Position numbers and translations under genes: made by a program. A stretch of 64,000 nucleotides of DNA from Syngnathus acus (Eukaryota > Chordata > Actinopteri > Syngnathiformes > Syngnathidae): the NCBI RefSeq assembly GCF_901709675.1, contig NC_051092.1, forward strand, positions 129,501 through 193,500, in the 5' to 3' direction. Shown piece by piece: positions 36,510 to 48,677 of this stretch; positions within the stretch are counted from its first letter, which is position 1, and every line of letters starts with the position of its first letter. The notes beneath the pieces were generated by a model, which did not search any database, was not told the DNA's origin, and saw only the letters and a list, made by a program, of their open reading frames with translations.

Positions 36510-37479
36510 CCAAATTGGGCTGTGTGGCGGAAAGGACCAGCGGCTTGCCGCGTCCTGCCGCGAGAGGCCACGGGTCAGACCGCGTCTAACGTGTCTACAC
36601 CCATCCTGCAAGCTCGGGCGCTGTCCTCGGTGCTGAACTGACTCTTGTTGAAGCCATTCCTTTCCAAATCCCAACTGAGTTAATATGCGTGTAGCAGATT
36701 CGTTGTAGTACCGAGACCGAACTGTGAGAGGCAACTGCATCTTACGTTGAAACATTTTCTTTGTGAGATTTGTACAATATTACACCCAATATTCTTCTTC
36801 AAACCCTTGAGCTTGCTCCTCCACTTCGGGACGTCATCCTTTTACATTGAACGCCTAGAATGCCTTTGAGCCGCTGAGTCGGGTCGGGTCGGGCCGGGCG
36901 AAAAAGGTTCCCCCAAAATGTTTGCCGTTTATTTACGCGACGTCATGTTTGGGCAGTGCGCCTTTTTCATCCACGGGCGAGAGAAAGCGAGAGTCCCCCC
37001 GGAGACGTCACGCCACGCGCAGTGTTATGAAATAGAAGAGACGGCTCATCGATTATGCTTATTTTGGAAAATGTCAGGCTGCCGTGACCTTTGCCAAGCG
37101 CGTTCATCTGGCCGCTCGGCAGACGCTACCCATCCATCCATCGACCGGCCGGCAAATTCAAACGCCGAGCCGACGTGTAATAATTGCGTTTGATTGACAC
37201 TCACTGGCGCTTTTAGGATAGTTCTGTGAAGATGGGCCAATGGCAAACAGCAGCATCGTTGCTGAATGTTCCCAAAATCGGGAATGTTTTTGCAGTTGAC
37301 GTGGTTTTTTTCCAAGGAGAGAAAAACAGCCACGGAATCCAAAATAGTCAGGCCGTCCTTTTCATCTTCGGCTCTTCGGATTTGGCTTCTTCGGCGCCGG
37401 CCGGGCGGTGGAATGCTCGCTGTGAGTGTCCCCTCTCGCCCCTCCCCCCTGGCGATGACAACACAATGATGAGTTCCCC

Positions 37480-38171
37480 TGGCTGTGAAGCAGCAGAGGA
37501 ATTTGTGGGTGCGGATTGGACCGCTCGCTCCCTCTCTCCGCCTCGCTCTCTTTCTCTCGCCGCTCGCTTGCCGGCGAGAGAAAGAGACGAGAGGAGGAGA
37601 GGAGAGAAGAGGAGAAGGGGGAGGGTGCTCTTGCGCTAGACGCCAACAAACGGGACTTTGTCCAGGAGGAGCCGCCACCATAGACGCGGGGGGAAGCCCC
37701 TCGGCTCGCGGATGCTCGGAGAGGGACGTCGAAAGCCAGTGCTGAGAGAGAGAGGGAGAGAGAGGCTGCCAGCCCGGCCCGGCCCGGACGCTTTCTTGAA
37801 CTTGTTGATGCGGCGCGGTGGTGCCGTGGCCGCTTTGTTTGGCAAGTGAGATGGATGGGAGGCGATACGGCGAGTAGTCTCCTGCATTCCAGACCCCGCA
37901 GAGGCGCTTTGAGGAGCAGCCTACCCTCAGAGGTGAGCGAGCGAGGGATGCGAGTGAGGGATGCGCGAGGAGCAGCAGCAGCAGCATTCGTCTTCTTTTG
38001 GGCTTGCGCCAATGCAGACGCGCCGGCTAATGGCTTTGCCGCAAAGGATCGGAGCGCGTGTCGTCTCGTCACGCTGTGGCCGCACTGCGATAACCTGCCG
38101 CGTGTGCGTGCGTGCGCGCGCTCCTGCTTGTCACCCCCCTCCTAACCTCCTCGATTGTCCCCCAGGTGAGC
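37480..38171 (+). promoter_or_regulatory. Probable kcnd2 5' region
   Basis: CpG-dense and purine-rich sequence (GAGAGG blocks at 37590-37620 and 37745-37765) with no coding signal. It lies directly upstream of the kcnd2 start. A pyrimidine tract with a CTAAC branch-like motif and CCCCCAG ends at 38165, so part of it may be a 5' UTR intron. Confidence 0.5.
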
Positions 38172-40144
38172 ATGGCAGCAGGCGTGGCGGCGTGGCTCCC
38201 GTTCGCCCGTGCGGCGGCCATCGGTTGGATGCCGGTGGCCAGCACCCCCATGCCGGCGCCCCCGGCCGACAAGCGCGGCGGCGGCGGCAAAGCCCAGGAC
38301 GGGCTGCTGATCCTCAACGTGAGCGGCAGCCGCTTCCAGACGTGGCGGACCACGCTGGAGCGCTACCCGGACACGCTGCTGGGCAGCAGCGAGAAGGACT
38401 TCTTCTTCCACGAGGAGAGCGGCGAGTACTTTTTCGACCGCGACCCGGACATCTTCCGCCACATCCTCAACTTCTACCGCACGGGCAAGCTGCACTACCC
38501 GCGCCAGGAGTGCATCTCGGCCTACGACGAGGAGCTGGCCTTCTTCGGGATCATCCCGGAGATCATCGGGGACTGCTGCTACGAGGAGTACAAGGACCGG
38601 CGGCGCGAGAACGCCGAGCGGCTGCAGGACGACGAGGAGATGGACGCCGCCGGCGCCGAGGCGGCGCCCGTCAACCTGACGGCCCGGGAGTACCTGTGGC
38701 GCGCCTTTGAGAACCCGCACACCAGCACGCTGGCGCTGGTCTTCTACTACGTGACGGGCTTCTTCATCGCCGTCTCGGTCATGGCCAACGTGGCCGAGAC
38801 GGTGCCGTGCGGCGCGCCGGCCGAGCGCGCCCGCGAGGTGTCGTGCGGCGACCGCTACGCGCTGGCCTTTTTTTGCCTGGACACGGCCTGCGTCATGATC
38901 TTCACCGTCGAGTACCTGCTGCGGCTGATGGCCGCTCCCAGCCGCTTCAAGTTCATGAAGAGCGTGATGAGCGTCATCGACGTGGTGGCCATCATGCCCT
39001 ACTACATCGGCCTGGTCATGACCGACAACGACCAGGTGAGCGGCGCCTTCGTCACGCTGCGCGTCTTCCGGGTCTTCCGGATTTTCAAGTTCTCGCGCCA
39101 CTCGGCCGGCCTGCGCATCCTGGGCTACACGTTGAAGAGCTGCGCCTCCGAGCTGGGCTTCCTGCTCTTCTCGCTCACCATGGCCATCATCATCTTCGCC
39201 ACCGTCATGTTCTACGCCGAGAAGGGCTCCGCCGCCAGCAAGTTCACCAGCATCCCTGCCGCCTTCTGGTACACCATCGTCACCATGACCACGCTGGGGT
39301 AGGTCGCCGGCTATGGCTCTTCCGGCGGCTGGTCGCTAAAACGGATTCGTCTCCAAACGGATCTTTGGGGACGGCCGCCTCCCTCCCTCCCTCCCTCCCT
39401 CCCTCCTTCTTTCTTATCGCCGCCGTGCATGCTGATTAGCGGCCCAGATTAGATCGAGTATATCTCATTTGAACAATCTTAAATTGGCAGATTACCCCAA
39501 ACTTGAAATTGCAAGTCTTAACTGCGTTTCGAGCGGGCCGCGCCGTTTTGAGCGCATCCGACGCAGCCGTCTTTGCATTCGAGTCGCCGCATCTGTGGTT
39601 TACAAGCGATTGAATGTGAGAGCAGCTGCCAAAAGAGCGCAACTCACAAGGGAGCTGCGGTGGCTGAGGAGAACGGGCTGAGGCCCGGCGACGTGGACCG
39701 ACACAACCACCCACCCAACCCCCCCCCCCCCTTTGTCGGAACGCTCCACGGCGCGGCCCTTTCCACCACCATGCCCGTCCGAGCCGCGTCAGCGTTGCGA
39801 TTGGCCAATTCCTGCTTTGTAGTTCAGCTCAATGTCACAAAAAATTCACAAATTCGCCAACGGGATCCCGAGCGCTTACATATTCCTCAAGTACGTTTCT
39901 CAACGCTCGTGGCAAAAGTCAAGATTCTACGCCAACCAGACACCGGCAGAGGCCTCGCCTCGCCTCGCCTCGCCTGGGCACAGCGCTTGAGTTCAGTGCC
40001 AAATCTCGCCTCAGTTTCCATCAATGCGTTTGTAGGTTCCAAAAGAAAAAAAGCCGGCCATTCCATTTCCGCGGAGGATTTTGCGGCAATCAGATTAGCA
40101 TGCGACGGGCCCGCGGGACTCAGTTCTTGAAATAAGAGCAAAAT

Positions 40145-40188
<44 letters not shown>

Positions 40189-43100
40189 CAATTGTGGCAG
40201 GAAAGGCGCGCGAGTGGTTGGCCTCTGCGGCCGACGCGGTTGCGGCAACGGAGCGGAGCTCTGTGCCCGCCGCAGGATGTCACAATGGCAAACACCCAAC
40301 TAGAATTCACCAGGCCTCCTCAAAACCTTTCCATTGTCTCCGTGGGGGGAGGGGCCGGGGATTGGGTTTCCTCTGGCGCGTGGGACAGCAAAGCGAGACA
40401 TCTCGATAGATGCGTGGACACGCACAGCATATGTTGAAGGTAAAGCAGTGTGACTGAACTCTCTGCTAATTGCCCATGTGGACTGCGACACCTGCGACAC
40501 TTTTCTCGCCGCTTTCAAAGTCGTGTCGGAAGCCCTCGCGACGGCGTGTCCAATGTGCCGAGCGGTTGCGATGACCGACACGTGCAAAAAAAGAAGAACG
40601 CGGCGGCTCGGAGCCCCGCCCACTCGCGCCCGTGACGTCATTTGCAGGATGACGCCTCCCGGCCGCCTGACGCACGGCACGGCAGCTGTTTGCCGCTCGG
40701 CTGATGCGAATAGCCTCATCGACTGGAATTCTCCCCTCTCGCAGTTGTCACGGGCAAAGCGTCTTCATCTTTGGGGAGCTGCAGAGATATACGTACATCT
40801 GGCAAGCTCGCTGGTGACGTCGCCCAGTGCCAAAAGTCGCCCGCTGCCAAATTTGCCAGGAGCATCCGTTTGGCGCTCGCCGGCGGCGGCGGCGGCGTAC
40901 TCGAAGCGCCTGTTGGGCAGACTGGCGCTGATGTGCGAGGGCACCAAACTTTGACGACTATTTGAACGAAGGGAAGCCGAACCGTGGGACTTGCTGACGT
41001 CCGGTCTTGGAGAAAACCAACACGGCTTCTCTTTTGGAGGAGAAAGATTACACATTGGTGGAGTGTGACAGGAGGAGCGGGAAGGAAGGAAGGAGAGAGG
41101 GAAAAAAAAAAAAAAAAGCCTCTCACAGCGTCAGAGGGAGGCGTTGAATTTGATTCCTCCGAGCTCCATGTATAAATATCTCCTTGTGTTGTCTGATGTC
41201 CCACAAAGCAATTGCTGAGCGAAAAAAATGAAAAGGAGCTTAAATATAGCAAAGCCCCCCGGGATAGCGGCAGCGAGGGAGGGAGGGGGGGCGTGATAGT
41301 GTGATTAAAAGCAGCGAGCTTCATTGTTAACGGCGAGGCGCCGCCCGGCGTCAGGAGGCCTGTGGCAGACAGTCAAGCCGCCGCCCACTGATCGATTGCC
41401 AATTGTCATCACCACCTTTGGCTCCTCCCGCCCGTGGCCCAGACTTATTATTTTTGCGTCATGTTTTGAAATGAAACGGAAAGGGGAACCACGAACTATT
41501 AGAAGAGGGCCATTGAGGTTCCAGAAAGGCCCGCACGGTCAGTCACATGACACAAGGGCAGCATCGCTGCTAGCGCCTTTTTAGCCGCATTTGCAAGATT
41601 CCAGCAGCTGAGCTGAGTGTCTGATTTCAAGCGGCTGATTTGTAGCGGCTGCTCAGAGAGAGATTGCAGATGAAAGTTAATCTGGCGCCGCCGAGCACTA
41701 ATCTGCTGCCAGGGCGATGAGGGGCCGCTTCCCTTTTGATGACGCCGCGCCTTTATCCCTCCCTCCCTCCCTCCCTCCCGCTTGCGCGTCACCTGATGGC
41801 ACGGGAAAGGCGACGGGGCAGACGCCCGTTTCCGTCCAACTTGGGTTAGCGGCCAATCTCGTTAGGGTTAGGGTCGTTAGGTTCACGAGCGCACTTAGCA
41901 ACCTTGTCGGCGGCAGGCTGACGATTTGTCAAAAGTGCCCTTTGGCCAGTCTTCCTTTCTGGAAGCCTCCCAGAAAGCACAGGCGCTCTCGCGGCCGTGC
42001 AGCCGGATCATTAGCATCATGGCTCGCACACATCGGAGGCTGGCGATTTGGTTTTACGGTGGCGTTGTTTTCCGAGCAGCGGCATTCAAGCCTTTGTCAA
42101 GAAAGCGCCACGACGCCAATTACGAAGGGATCAGATTGTGGAATGCGAGCATTTTTTCTTGGATCTTTGTTGATCTTGGGCATCTGGCAAACAGCACAGA
42201 CAGAGCGCGCTCTTGTCATTTGGACTTCATTTTGACCAGAACGGCCGCTTCGAGCCTTGTCTCTCTCTCAAAGTTGTCCGACCGGATAGCCGTTTACGGC
42301 TCAGCTCGGGTTCCGCCGCCACACCGACGGCACCCGAGCCTCTTATTTCCCCATGACGCTGTGCCGTGCCGCTCGGCTTCTGCCAGCCAGCCAGCCAGCC
42401 AGCCAGCCCTCGCTTATCTATCGCCTGCGGTGAAAATCCAGCGGGCTAATCCCAGCCCCCGCATCCTTACGATGACTATCGGAGGGACGGCTCAGAGCCG
42501 AGTCCTAATCCCATCAGTCTTTGGTGGCGCTGTTTGGGATGCGTCAGCATGATGCGCAGGGACCGGGTCAGGCCTTGCGTTCATTTTGGCCAATGACGCC
42601 CGGTGCACGTGCCGAGCGCTGAGGCAGAGACCGGCGGCGTATATCATCCAAAAGAAAACAAAACAAAACGGGAACTCTGCCGAGGCTGCTCGGACAGGAC
42701 GAGATGCAATTAGGTTGCTGCGTGTTTTGGAGACGGGCGGTCTTGCCGCTTCTCCAAGGAGATGCGGCCGCCGCCGTTTTTCTTTTCACAATTGCCGGAC
42801 AGCCAGCTGGCCGTCCGTCCCGGCGGCTGAAGAATTGAATTCTATCTGAAGCCCGAGCATGCCCAATGACGTATCTGTACTGTCATACAGATGGCTCTGG
42901 CTTTTTTTTTTTCCTTTCCCTCCCCTCTCGCTTCCCACTAACCAGATGGCGGTCTGATTCTCGACACGGGCTGGAAGACAATCCAGCACCAAGATTGCTT
43001 TTGTACAAAGGGGAAATTGCTTCAAGTACACCACATGCGGTGGCCCCCGGTGGCTCGGGGTGTCGCCCGCCGCTAATGGGACCCGGTCGAGTAAAAGGGA

Positions 43101-46100
43101 AAACGGCAGGCCGTCGTTTTTTTTGTCCCCAATCAAAAGCACGTTTCCCTGGTGACGGCAAACGAGCCACCTCCCTCGCCAACTCACTGGCTTTGGAGCT
43201 GTCCCTCCATCTGGACTCTGCTGCCGTCACGTTCCGTCTTGGGCCATTGGTCACCGTTCAGCTTTTTCTCTCACCCTCTCCCAATCTCCCTGGTGAGATC
43301 ACACTTTGCATCTGCGATTGTTTGCAGGCTAGCTAGCGCTTCATACCAAGGACGAAAAGGACGAAAAGGACAAAAAGGGCGCGTGCGCTCACTCCAATGG
43401 CAAACGGAAGGGGAAAAAGAAATGCGTTCGTCATTCGGACTCGAGTTGAAATATCAGAGGATTCCCGCTCGCCGCCTTCTTGCCCCAAAATGACGATTGG
43501 CTACTTTGGGGGAAAAGCCCGGGCAGATGACGGATGGGAACGGATACTGGCTCGCGGCCTCGCTTTCCGCCCGCCGCGATAAGCGGCATCCGGCCATCCG
43601 TCACCTGGACCGCCACCTCGAGCTCCGACGCGCCTTTAATCCGTTTCTGCCCGCCGGCGCCCTGCTGAAGGGGGCGGAAATGCATGGCGATGCGAAGCTC
43701 GGCTCTCGCCTCTTACGAACAATCCATCACCGCGAGTGCCTCTCTCCGGCGAGCCATTTCTTTTTTTTTTTTGGGAGCGCACCGCGAGAGCCGCCTGGCC
43801 TGGCCTGGCCTGGCCGATATGATGAGGGGAACGAATGACGTCTTCCGCCGTTAGCCACATCTGGCAAACGGGCCTCGGCTGGGACAAAGGTCAAACGTGT
43901 CCCACTTGCAAATAGAGAGGGGCCTCTGCGGGGCTTTTTTTGGCAACAAAAACGACATGAAGGAATCTGCCATGCCAGCCGGCGCGTACCAAAGGAGCGC
44001 AACGTGACGACGGCACGCCGGAAGGAGGCCGTCTTCACACGAGTCCTATTTTTTGCTCGCCCGCTTCAGGTTCTTTCAAGTAATCCTGGGTCACTGCGAC
44101 TATTTTCAGGCGAACAAAAAATAACATGAAACACACACACACAAAAAAAAGGCTATTTCAAGGAGACATATTTTCCTTTTCAGAAAAGCTTTCTGACATT
44201 GACAAAATACACACTTGAAGTGTCAAATGGCTGCGTTTTGGGGGGCTTTCGTTGCCGTGACGACTTCACTGGGTAGCGGTCCGAACCAGAACAGAGACGG
44301 GCTCAGAGGCGGGCTCAGAGACGGGCGCGGAAATGTTTTGCCCGGTTGGTGATGGCTCTTTTGTTTGACCCGCCCACCCGCCCGCAGGTACGGCGACATG
44401 GTGCCCAAAACCATCGTGGGGAAGGTGTTTGGCTCCATCTGCTCGCTGAGCGGGGTGCTGGTCATCGCCTTGCCCGTGCCCGTCATCGTGTCCAACTTCA
44501 GCCGCATCTACCACCAGAGCCAGAGGGCCGAGAAGCGACGGGCCCAGAGGGTACGAAAGCGCAGCGCCCGCCGTCTTGCGATGGGGGGGTTGAGCGGGGG
44601 ACCCCCGTCACCCCCCCCAGGGGCCAGAACGCCAGCAAAAGCAATGTTTGTATTTTGCTAAGACACGAGGCGGAGGATGCCCTGGCTAAATTGCGACACG
44701 GCGAAGGCTAAAACCGAGGTCTGTTTGTTCAAACAGAAAACTCGCCTCGCTAGAATCCGCGCGACGAAGATTCGGGGCACTAATGCCTATATGCGCTACA
44801 AACAAAACGGGCTCCTGATCCACTCACTGGAGGAGGTAACAGTGGGGGTCCGCGGGGGAGGGGCTTGTGTCATCCCAGCGCTTCCATGCATCGCACCTCT
44901 CCACATGCTGTCCATGTAACTCCTTCCTCGCCGCCTTGTGGCGAAGAGTAGCCGTGACATGAGCCGGCTCTGCATGTCCGCCCAACAGCGTTTGGAGGGG
45001 GAGAGGGAAGGAACAAAAAACTAAACAAAAAGCGTAGCACGGAGCTTCCGGGATAGCGGGTGGCCTCCGGGTGGCCTCCGGGTGGCCTCCGGGTGGCCTC
45101 CGGGCGGCCTCCGGGCGGCTCAGCCCGCCCGCCAACTCCTCAAAACTCTGTTTTTGTGCTTCCGAGAACGTAAGCGCAGACTAACACCTTCCATCCCAGA
45201 GCTTCATCCAATGTGCACTGTGGTGGTGGTGCCGCTTTCCGGTTCTGTGCCGTGTTTGCTGCGGTGTTTTCCATCTGTGTGCTCGAGCGTGCCGCCGCCG
45301 TTGTCGTCGTTGCACTCGATGGTCCCCTTTGGGTCCGACAAAAAAAACGGTTGTGTTTTGTCATGCATCTCCGGAACATCCTCATGCTCGCCGGGTCGCA
45401 GGAGATTGGCTGCCATTGCTCAGGATGGGCCTTTGTGAGATAGCTAGCTAGCCGTTGCCTGTCGCTCGCGGCATCAAACCGTGGAGGTCCCAGCCTCCGA
45501 CTGACATGCTCCGTGTCTCGGTTCTTCCGCCGGTGTGCGTCACAAGGCCTCCAAGGAGGCCGGACAAGCCCTGGTGGGGAAGTCTTCCTCTGGACCGCCC
45601 TTTGAGAGCCAACACCATCACTGCTGCACTGCCTGGAGAAGACCACGGTAAGGTCCCGCCTAAAATCCTTTCGCAACTGTCCTGTGCATCACGCAAGCAT
45701 TCAGTTGAGAAAAATAAATTCAATCATTTTAAAATGAAATTGAAAAAAGATTTTTTTCTTTTTTAATCAAAACACGGACGAAACGGACGGGGCAAAACGG
45801 CGGCCACTGCGTGCTGCCTGCCTGCCTGCCTGCCTGCCTGCGAGGCTGCCTACCTGCGAGGCTGCCTGCCTGCGAGGCTGCCTGCCTGCGAGGCTGCCTG
45901 CCTGCGAGGCTGCCTGCCTGCGAGGCTGCCTGCCTGCGAGGCTGCGTGCTGCCTGCGAGGCTGCGTGGCGCCTGCGTGGCTGCCTGCGTGGCTGCCTGCG
46001 AGGCTGCGTGCTGCCTGCGATGCTGCGTGCTGCCGCGGCTGCGTGGGCTGCCTGCGCACGAGGCTGCGTGGCTGCCTGCGTGCTGCGTGCTGCCTGCGAG

Positions 46101-48677
46101 GCTGCGTGGCTGCCTGCGAGGCTGCGTGCTGCCTGCCTGCCTGCCTGCCTGCCTGCGTGGCTGCCTGCCTGCCTGCCTGCCTGCCTGCGTGGCTGCCTGC
46201 CTGCCTGCCTGCCTGCCTGCGAGGCTGCCTGCCTGCGAGGCCTGCCTGCCTGCGAGCTGCCTGCCTGCGAGGCTGCCTGCCTGCGGGCTGCCTGCCTGCG
46301 AGCTGCCTGCCTCGAGGCTGCCTTCTGCGAGGCTGCCTGCCGGCGATGCTGCCTGCCTGCGAGGCTGCCTGCTTGCCTGCTTGCCTGCGTCGAACAAATA
46401 GAACCAAAAAGGAGTTTTTTCATCCGTGCGCTAAAATGCCGAGTCGATTCATAGGCGGCAGGATTTAAAATAGCCGCAAATGGGGGATATGCCATGAGAA
46501 CACGGCTCCAGCCGGCCAGAAACATTCTTGCCGCAAACAAGCGGCACGCCATGCATCATTCACAAGCTTAAGAGGCTTTTAAATGCGACTACGCCGCGCA
46601 AATTTGACAACGGCGGCTCGTGCGAACCAGGCCCGGCTGGCTGCCGCTAAATCGCCGCTCTGGCTTATTAATATGCTGCGGCTTCAAGCGGGAAGGCGGG
46701 ATTTGAACGGCCGCAATTCCACTCATGTCATGTGGACACACAAGCACAAATGCACTATCAGCGTACGTATATATAGATATATAGATCTATAGATATAGAG
46801 AGCGAGCGAGAGCGAGAGAGAGAGAGAGAGAGAAAAAAAGGAGACGCTATACTATCCGGCCATTTGCGTTCATCACCCAAAACACGGGTTTCCGACCCAA
46901 AAGGGGAGAAAACAAGCTTTCTGTCATGAGAAACGTGGCAACTTGGACGCTAAAACCTTGCTGCTTCTGCGATGCCACAAATGATGAAATGACAAAGCCA
47001 ATCCAAGCAAGAATCTTTTCTGGCATATGCGTCAAGTCTTAAGTTCCCCAGAAAAAAAAAAAACAATCACAGTCTTCCAGCACCTAATCTGAAAAATGAC
47101 GTACAGCGTTATCACTCGCTGCGGCTGCTCACTTCACAACATAGCAAAGCTATGACAACACATTTTGACGCTAGCTACCTAGCTTTTTCAACTGCAACGC
47201 GTAACATTAAGAAGGTTAGCCGACGTGGCCCGGACGGCGGCGCGTCGTCGCCTGCCGCCAGAAGCCCGCTGGCGAGCGAGCCTGACCTTCAAGTCGTGCT
47301 CATTTGTCCCAGGCCCGCCAACGTTTGCGCAGATGGCCCTCCATCTGGCCCCGCCGTCATTGGCTTTCCGACGATCGGACGAGCTGGCGTTGGACGCCGC
47401 TCCGTCAGCGACCTCAACCGTGTTGCTTGCCGTCTTTTTTCTGATTCTTCTCTATTTTGCGCTTCTTTGTCAAAATGGGCCTGTTACGTTCCAAAGCGGG
47501 GTTGTTGTTTTTTTTCCCCCTCGGTAGGAAGCGGTTCCGACGAGTCGGGTTCGGCCAAGTTGTCGGTCAAGCAATTGCGATTCTAAAATGTTGGAGCAAT
47601 GTGCAGAGAAGGACGAAAAGCCACAAGTCACATACTGTGCGCTGCGCGTTCCTTTCCCCGCAGAACCACGAGTTTGTGGACGAGCAGACGTTCCAGGCCA
47701 ACTGTACTGAGATCTCGGTGATGAAAAAGTCGGGCTCCCGCGAGTCCTCGCTGTCGTCGTCGCCGGCGGCGGCGGCGGCAGCGGCGCACGGCCTGGGCTC
47801 GTGCTGCTCGCGGCGCCACAGGAAGAAGAACAGCTTCGGCCTGCCGAGCGCAAAGAACCAGGAGTTGAGCACCATCCAGATCCCGGAGAGGCCCGCCGCT
47901 AACAGGTAGCTGAGACTGTTGGCCACTGCACTGCACTGCACTGCACTGCATTATTCACACAATCACCTGGACACATTTTTGCGGCCCTTCACTATTACAC
48001 CACCGGGGGCGCCATCATAATAGCTTCTCAGTGAGCTGCAGAGGATTCCAAAACACAAGACGTGCCTGCCAGTCACTTTCAACTGGGATGGGCTCGAAAG
48101 CTCCGAGCTGTCGCTTTGGTCGCTCGCAAATCCACTTTTTTCACGCGACAGTGACGTGTCGCCTGCGCAACGTGCCACAGACGCAAATAAATCTGGCGTA
48201 TGCGGAATTGCATTCCGACCACAGCCATGGCGGCAGATAGAAGAAAATGACGCGCCGGGGCGGTGCGAGCCGGATAAGCGCCTCGGCAGAAGGGCTCGCC
48301 CATCCGTCGCCGACTCTTCATTGGAAACGCTCGTCTCTGCTCCCGTTACAGCCGAAGAGGCTCGAACGAGGCCCGCTTCACGGACGGGGCTTAGCGCGCT
48401 CAAGTCGCATCTTGAACACACGCAAACGGCACGCCGGCATTGTCTCGGCACCGCTTTTGCCGCTTGCGCCCGCTAACTTGCGCTGCTCTGGTCTGCTCGC
48501 AGCCGCTCCAGCCTCAACGCCAAAGCGGACGAGACGGCGCCCCTGAAATGCGAGCAGGCTTACGTCAGCCCCTGCATGGTGGGCCTGGCCGCGCCGCTGG
48601 CGACCGACGCCGACGGCTCGTCCGGCGCCGCCTCGCCGTACTCGCACAGCAACATTGTGCGAGTGTCGGCCTTGTAG
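38172..48677 (+). CDS. kcnd2: Kv4.2-type A-type voltage-gated potassium channel (one-base frameshift in exon 4)
   Basis: Kv4 channels carry subthreshold A-type K+ current in neurons and heart. Coding exons: 38172-39298, 44388-44550, 44737-44835, 45547-45647, 47664-47905 and 48503-48677; with one base restored, 635 residues against 630 in human. The N-terminus [19 protein letters not shown] is the KChIP-binding Kv4 signature. The T1 domain keeps its HX5CX20CC zinc motif (HYPRQEC ... CC). S4 carries regularly spaced arginines ([15 protein letters not shown]). The selectivity filter TLGYGD is split by intron 1. The C-terminus NIVRVSAL with its VSAL PDZ ligand matches KCND2 rather than KCND1; KCND3 also ends VSAL, but the overall sequence fits KCND2. 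Exon 4 is 101 bp instead of 102: QHHH should be followed by LLHCLEKTT, but a C is missing near 45621. The context suggests a sequence error more than a dead gene, since everything else is conserved. Confidence 0.95.
39299..44387 (+). other. kcnd2 intron 1
   Basis: A 5.1-kb intron splitting the pore codon Gly of GYGD. It contains CCCT runs (39377-39407 and 41757-41779), an AC microsatellite (40149-40187), a C-run (39719-39731) and a short TTAGGG pair near 41861. No other gene was seen. Confidence 0.8.
40149..40187. repeat. (AC)n microsatellite
   Basis: About nineteen AC units in kcnd2 intron 1. Confidence 0.96.
44836..45546 (+). other. kcnd2 intron 3
   Basis: Contains an 11-bp minisatellite (45058-45118, units GGGTGGCCTCC). 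No coding element was recognised. Confidence 0.75.
45058..45118. repeat. 11-bp minisatellite
   Basis: Five to six copies of GGGTGGCCTCC with T/C variants in kcnd2 intron 3. Confidence 0.88.
45812..46390. repeat. Large CTGC-based minisatellite in kcnd2 intron 4
   Basis: About 580 bp of TGCCTGCCTGCGAGGC-type units with expanded TGCC tracts and GCGTGGC variants. Nearly all frames on both strands are open (Arg/Gln/Ala/Ser and Leu/Pro/Ala/Cys repeats), but the composition and periodicity are those of a tandem repeat. Confidence 0.95.
46391..47663 (+). other. Remainder of kcnd2 intron 4
   Basis: Contains a GATA-like run (46768-46795) and a GA run (46799-46832). Nothing else was recognised. Confidence 0.7.
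47906..48502 (+). other. kcnd2 intron 5
   Basis: Starts with a (CACTG)n run at 47924-47949. No coding element was recognised. Confidence 0.75.

Larger units (their letters stand above)
29860..37480. other. Intergenic region between flnc and kcnd2
   Basis: No conserved coding exon was recognised on either strand; the longer open frames follow GC-rich or tandem-repeat sequence. Tandem repeats lie at 30711-30788, 31090-31160, 33339-33489, 34914-34959, 35781-35855 and 36437-36508. The rest looks unique and could hold regulatory elements that cannot be identified by eye. Confidence 0.6.

Noticed and set aside
37046-37987. 313-codon minus-strand open frame upstream of kcnd2
   Set aside because: Low-complexity Arg/Ser/Pro sequence from a GA- and CpG-rich region; no similarity to a known family.
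38142-39101. Long minus-strand open frame (319 codons) opposite kcnd2 exon 1
   Set aside because: Shadow of the GC-rich kcnd2 coding strand. Its composition is low-complexity Val/Leu/Ala/Gln, with no domain and no splice context.
41861-41876. TTAGGG pair resembling an interstitial telomere
   Set aside because: Only two units; similar single or double units occur by chance elsewhere in the window (for example near 25935 and 33332).
45729-46552. Open frames of 140-260 codons on both strands rich in QAGSLAGR or CLPACEA
   Set aside because: They follow the CTGC minisatellite in kcnd2 intron 4 and are products of repeat periodicity.
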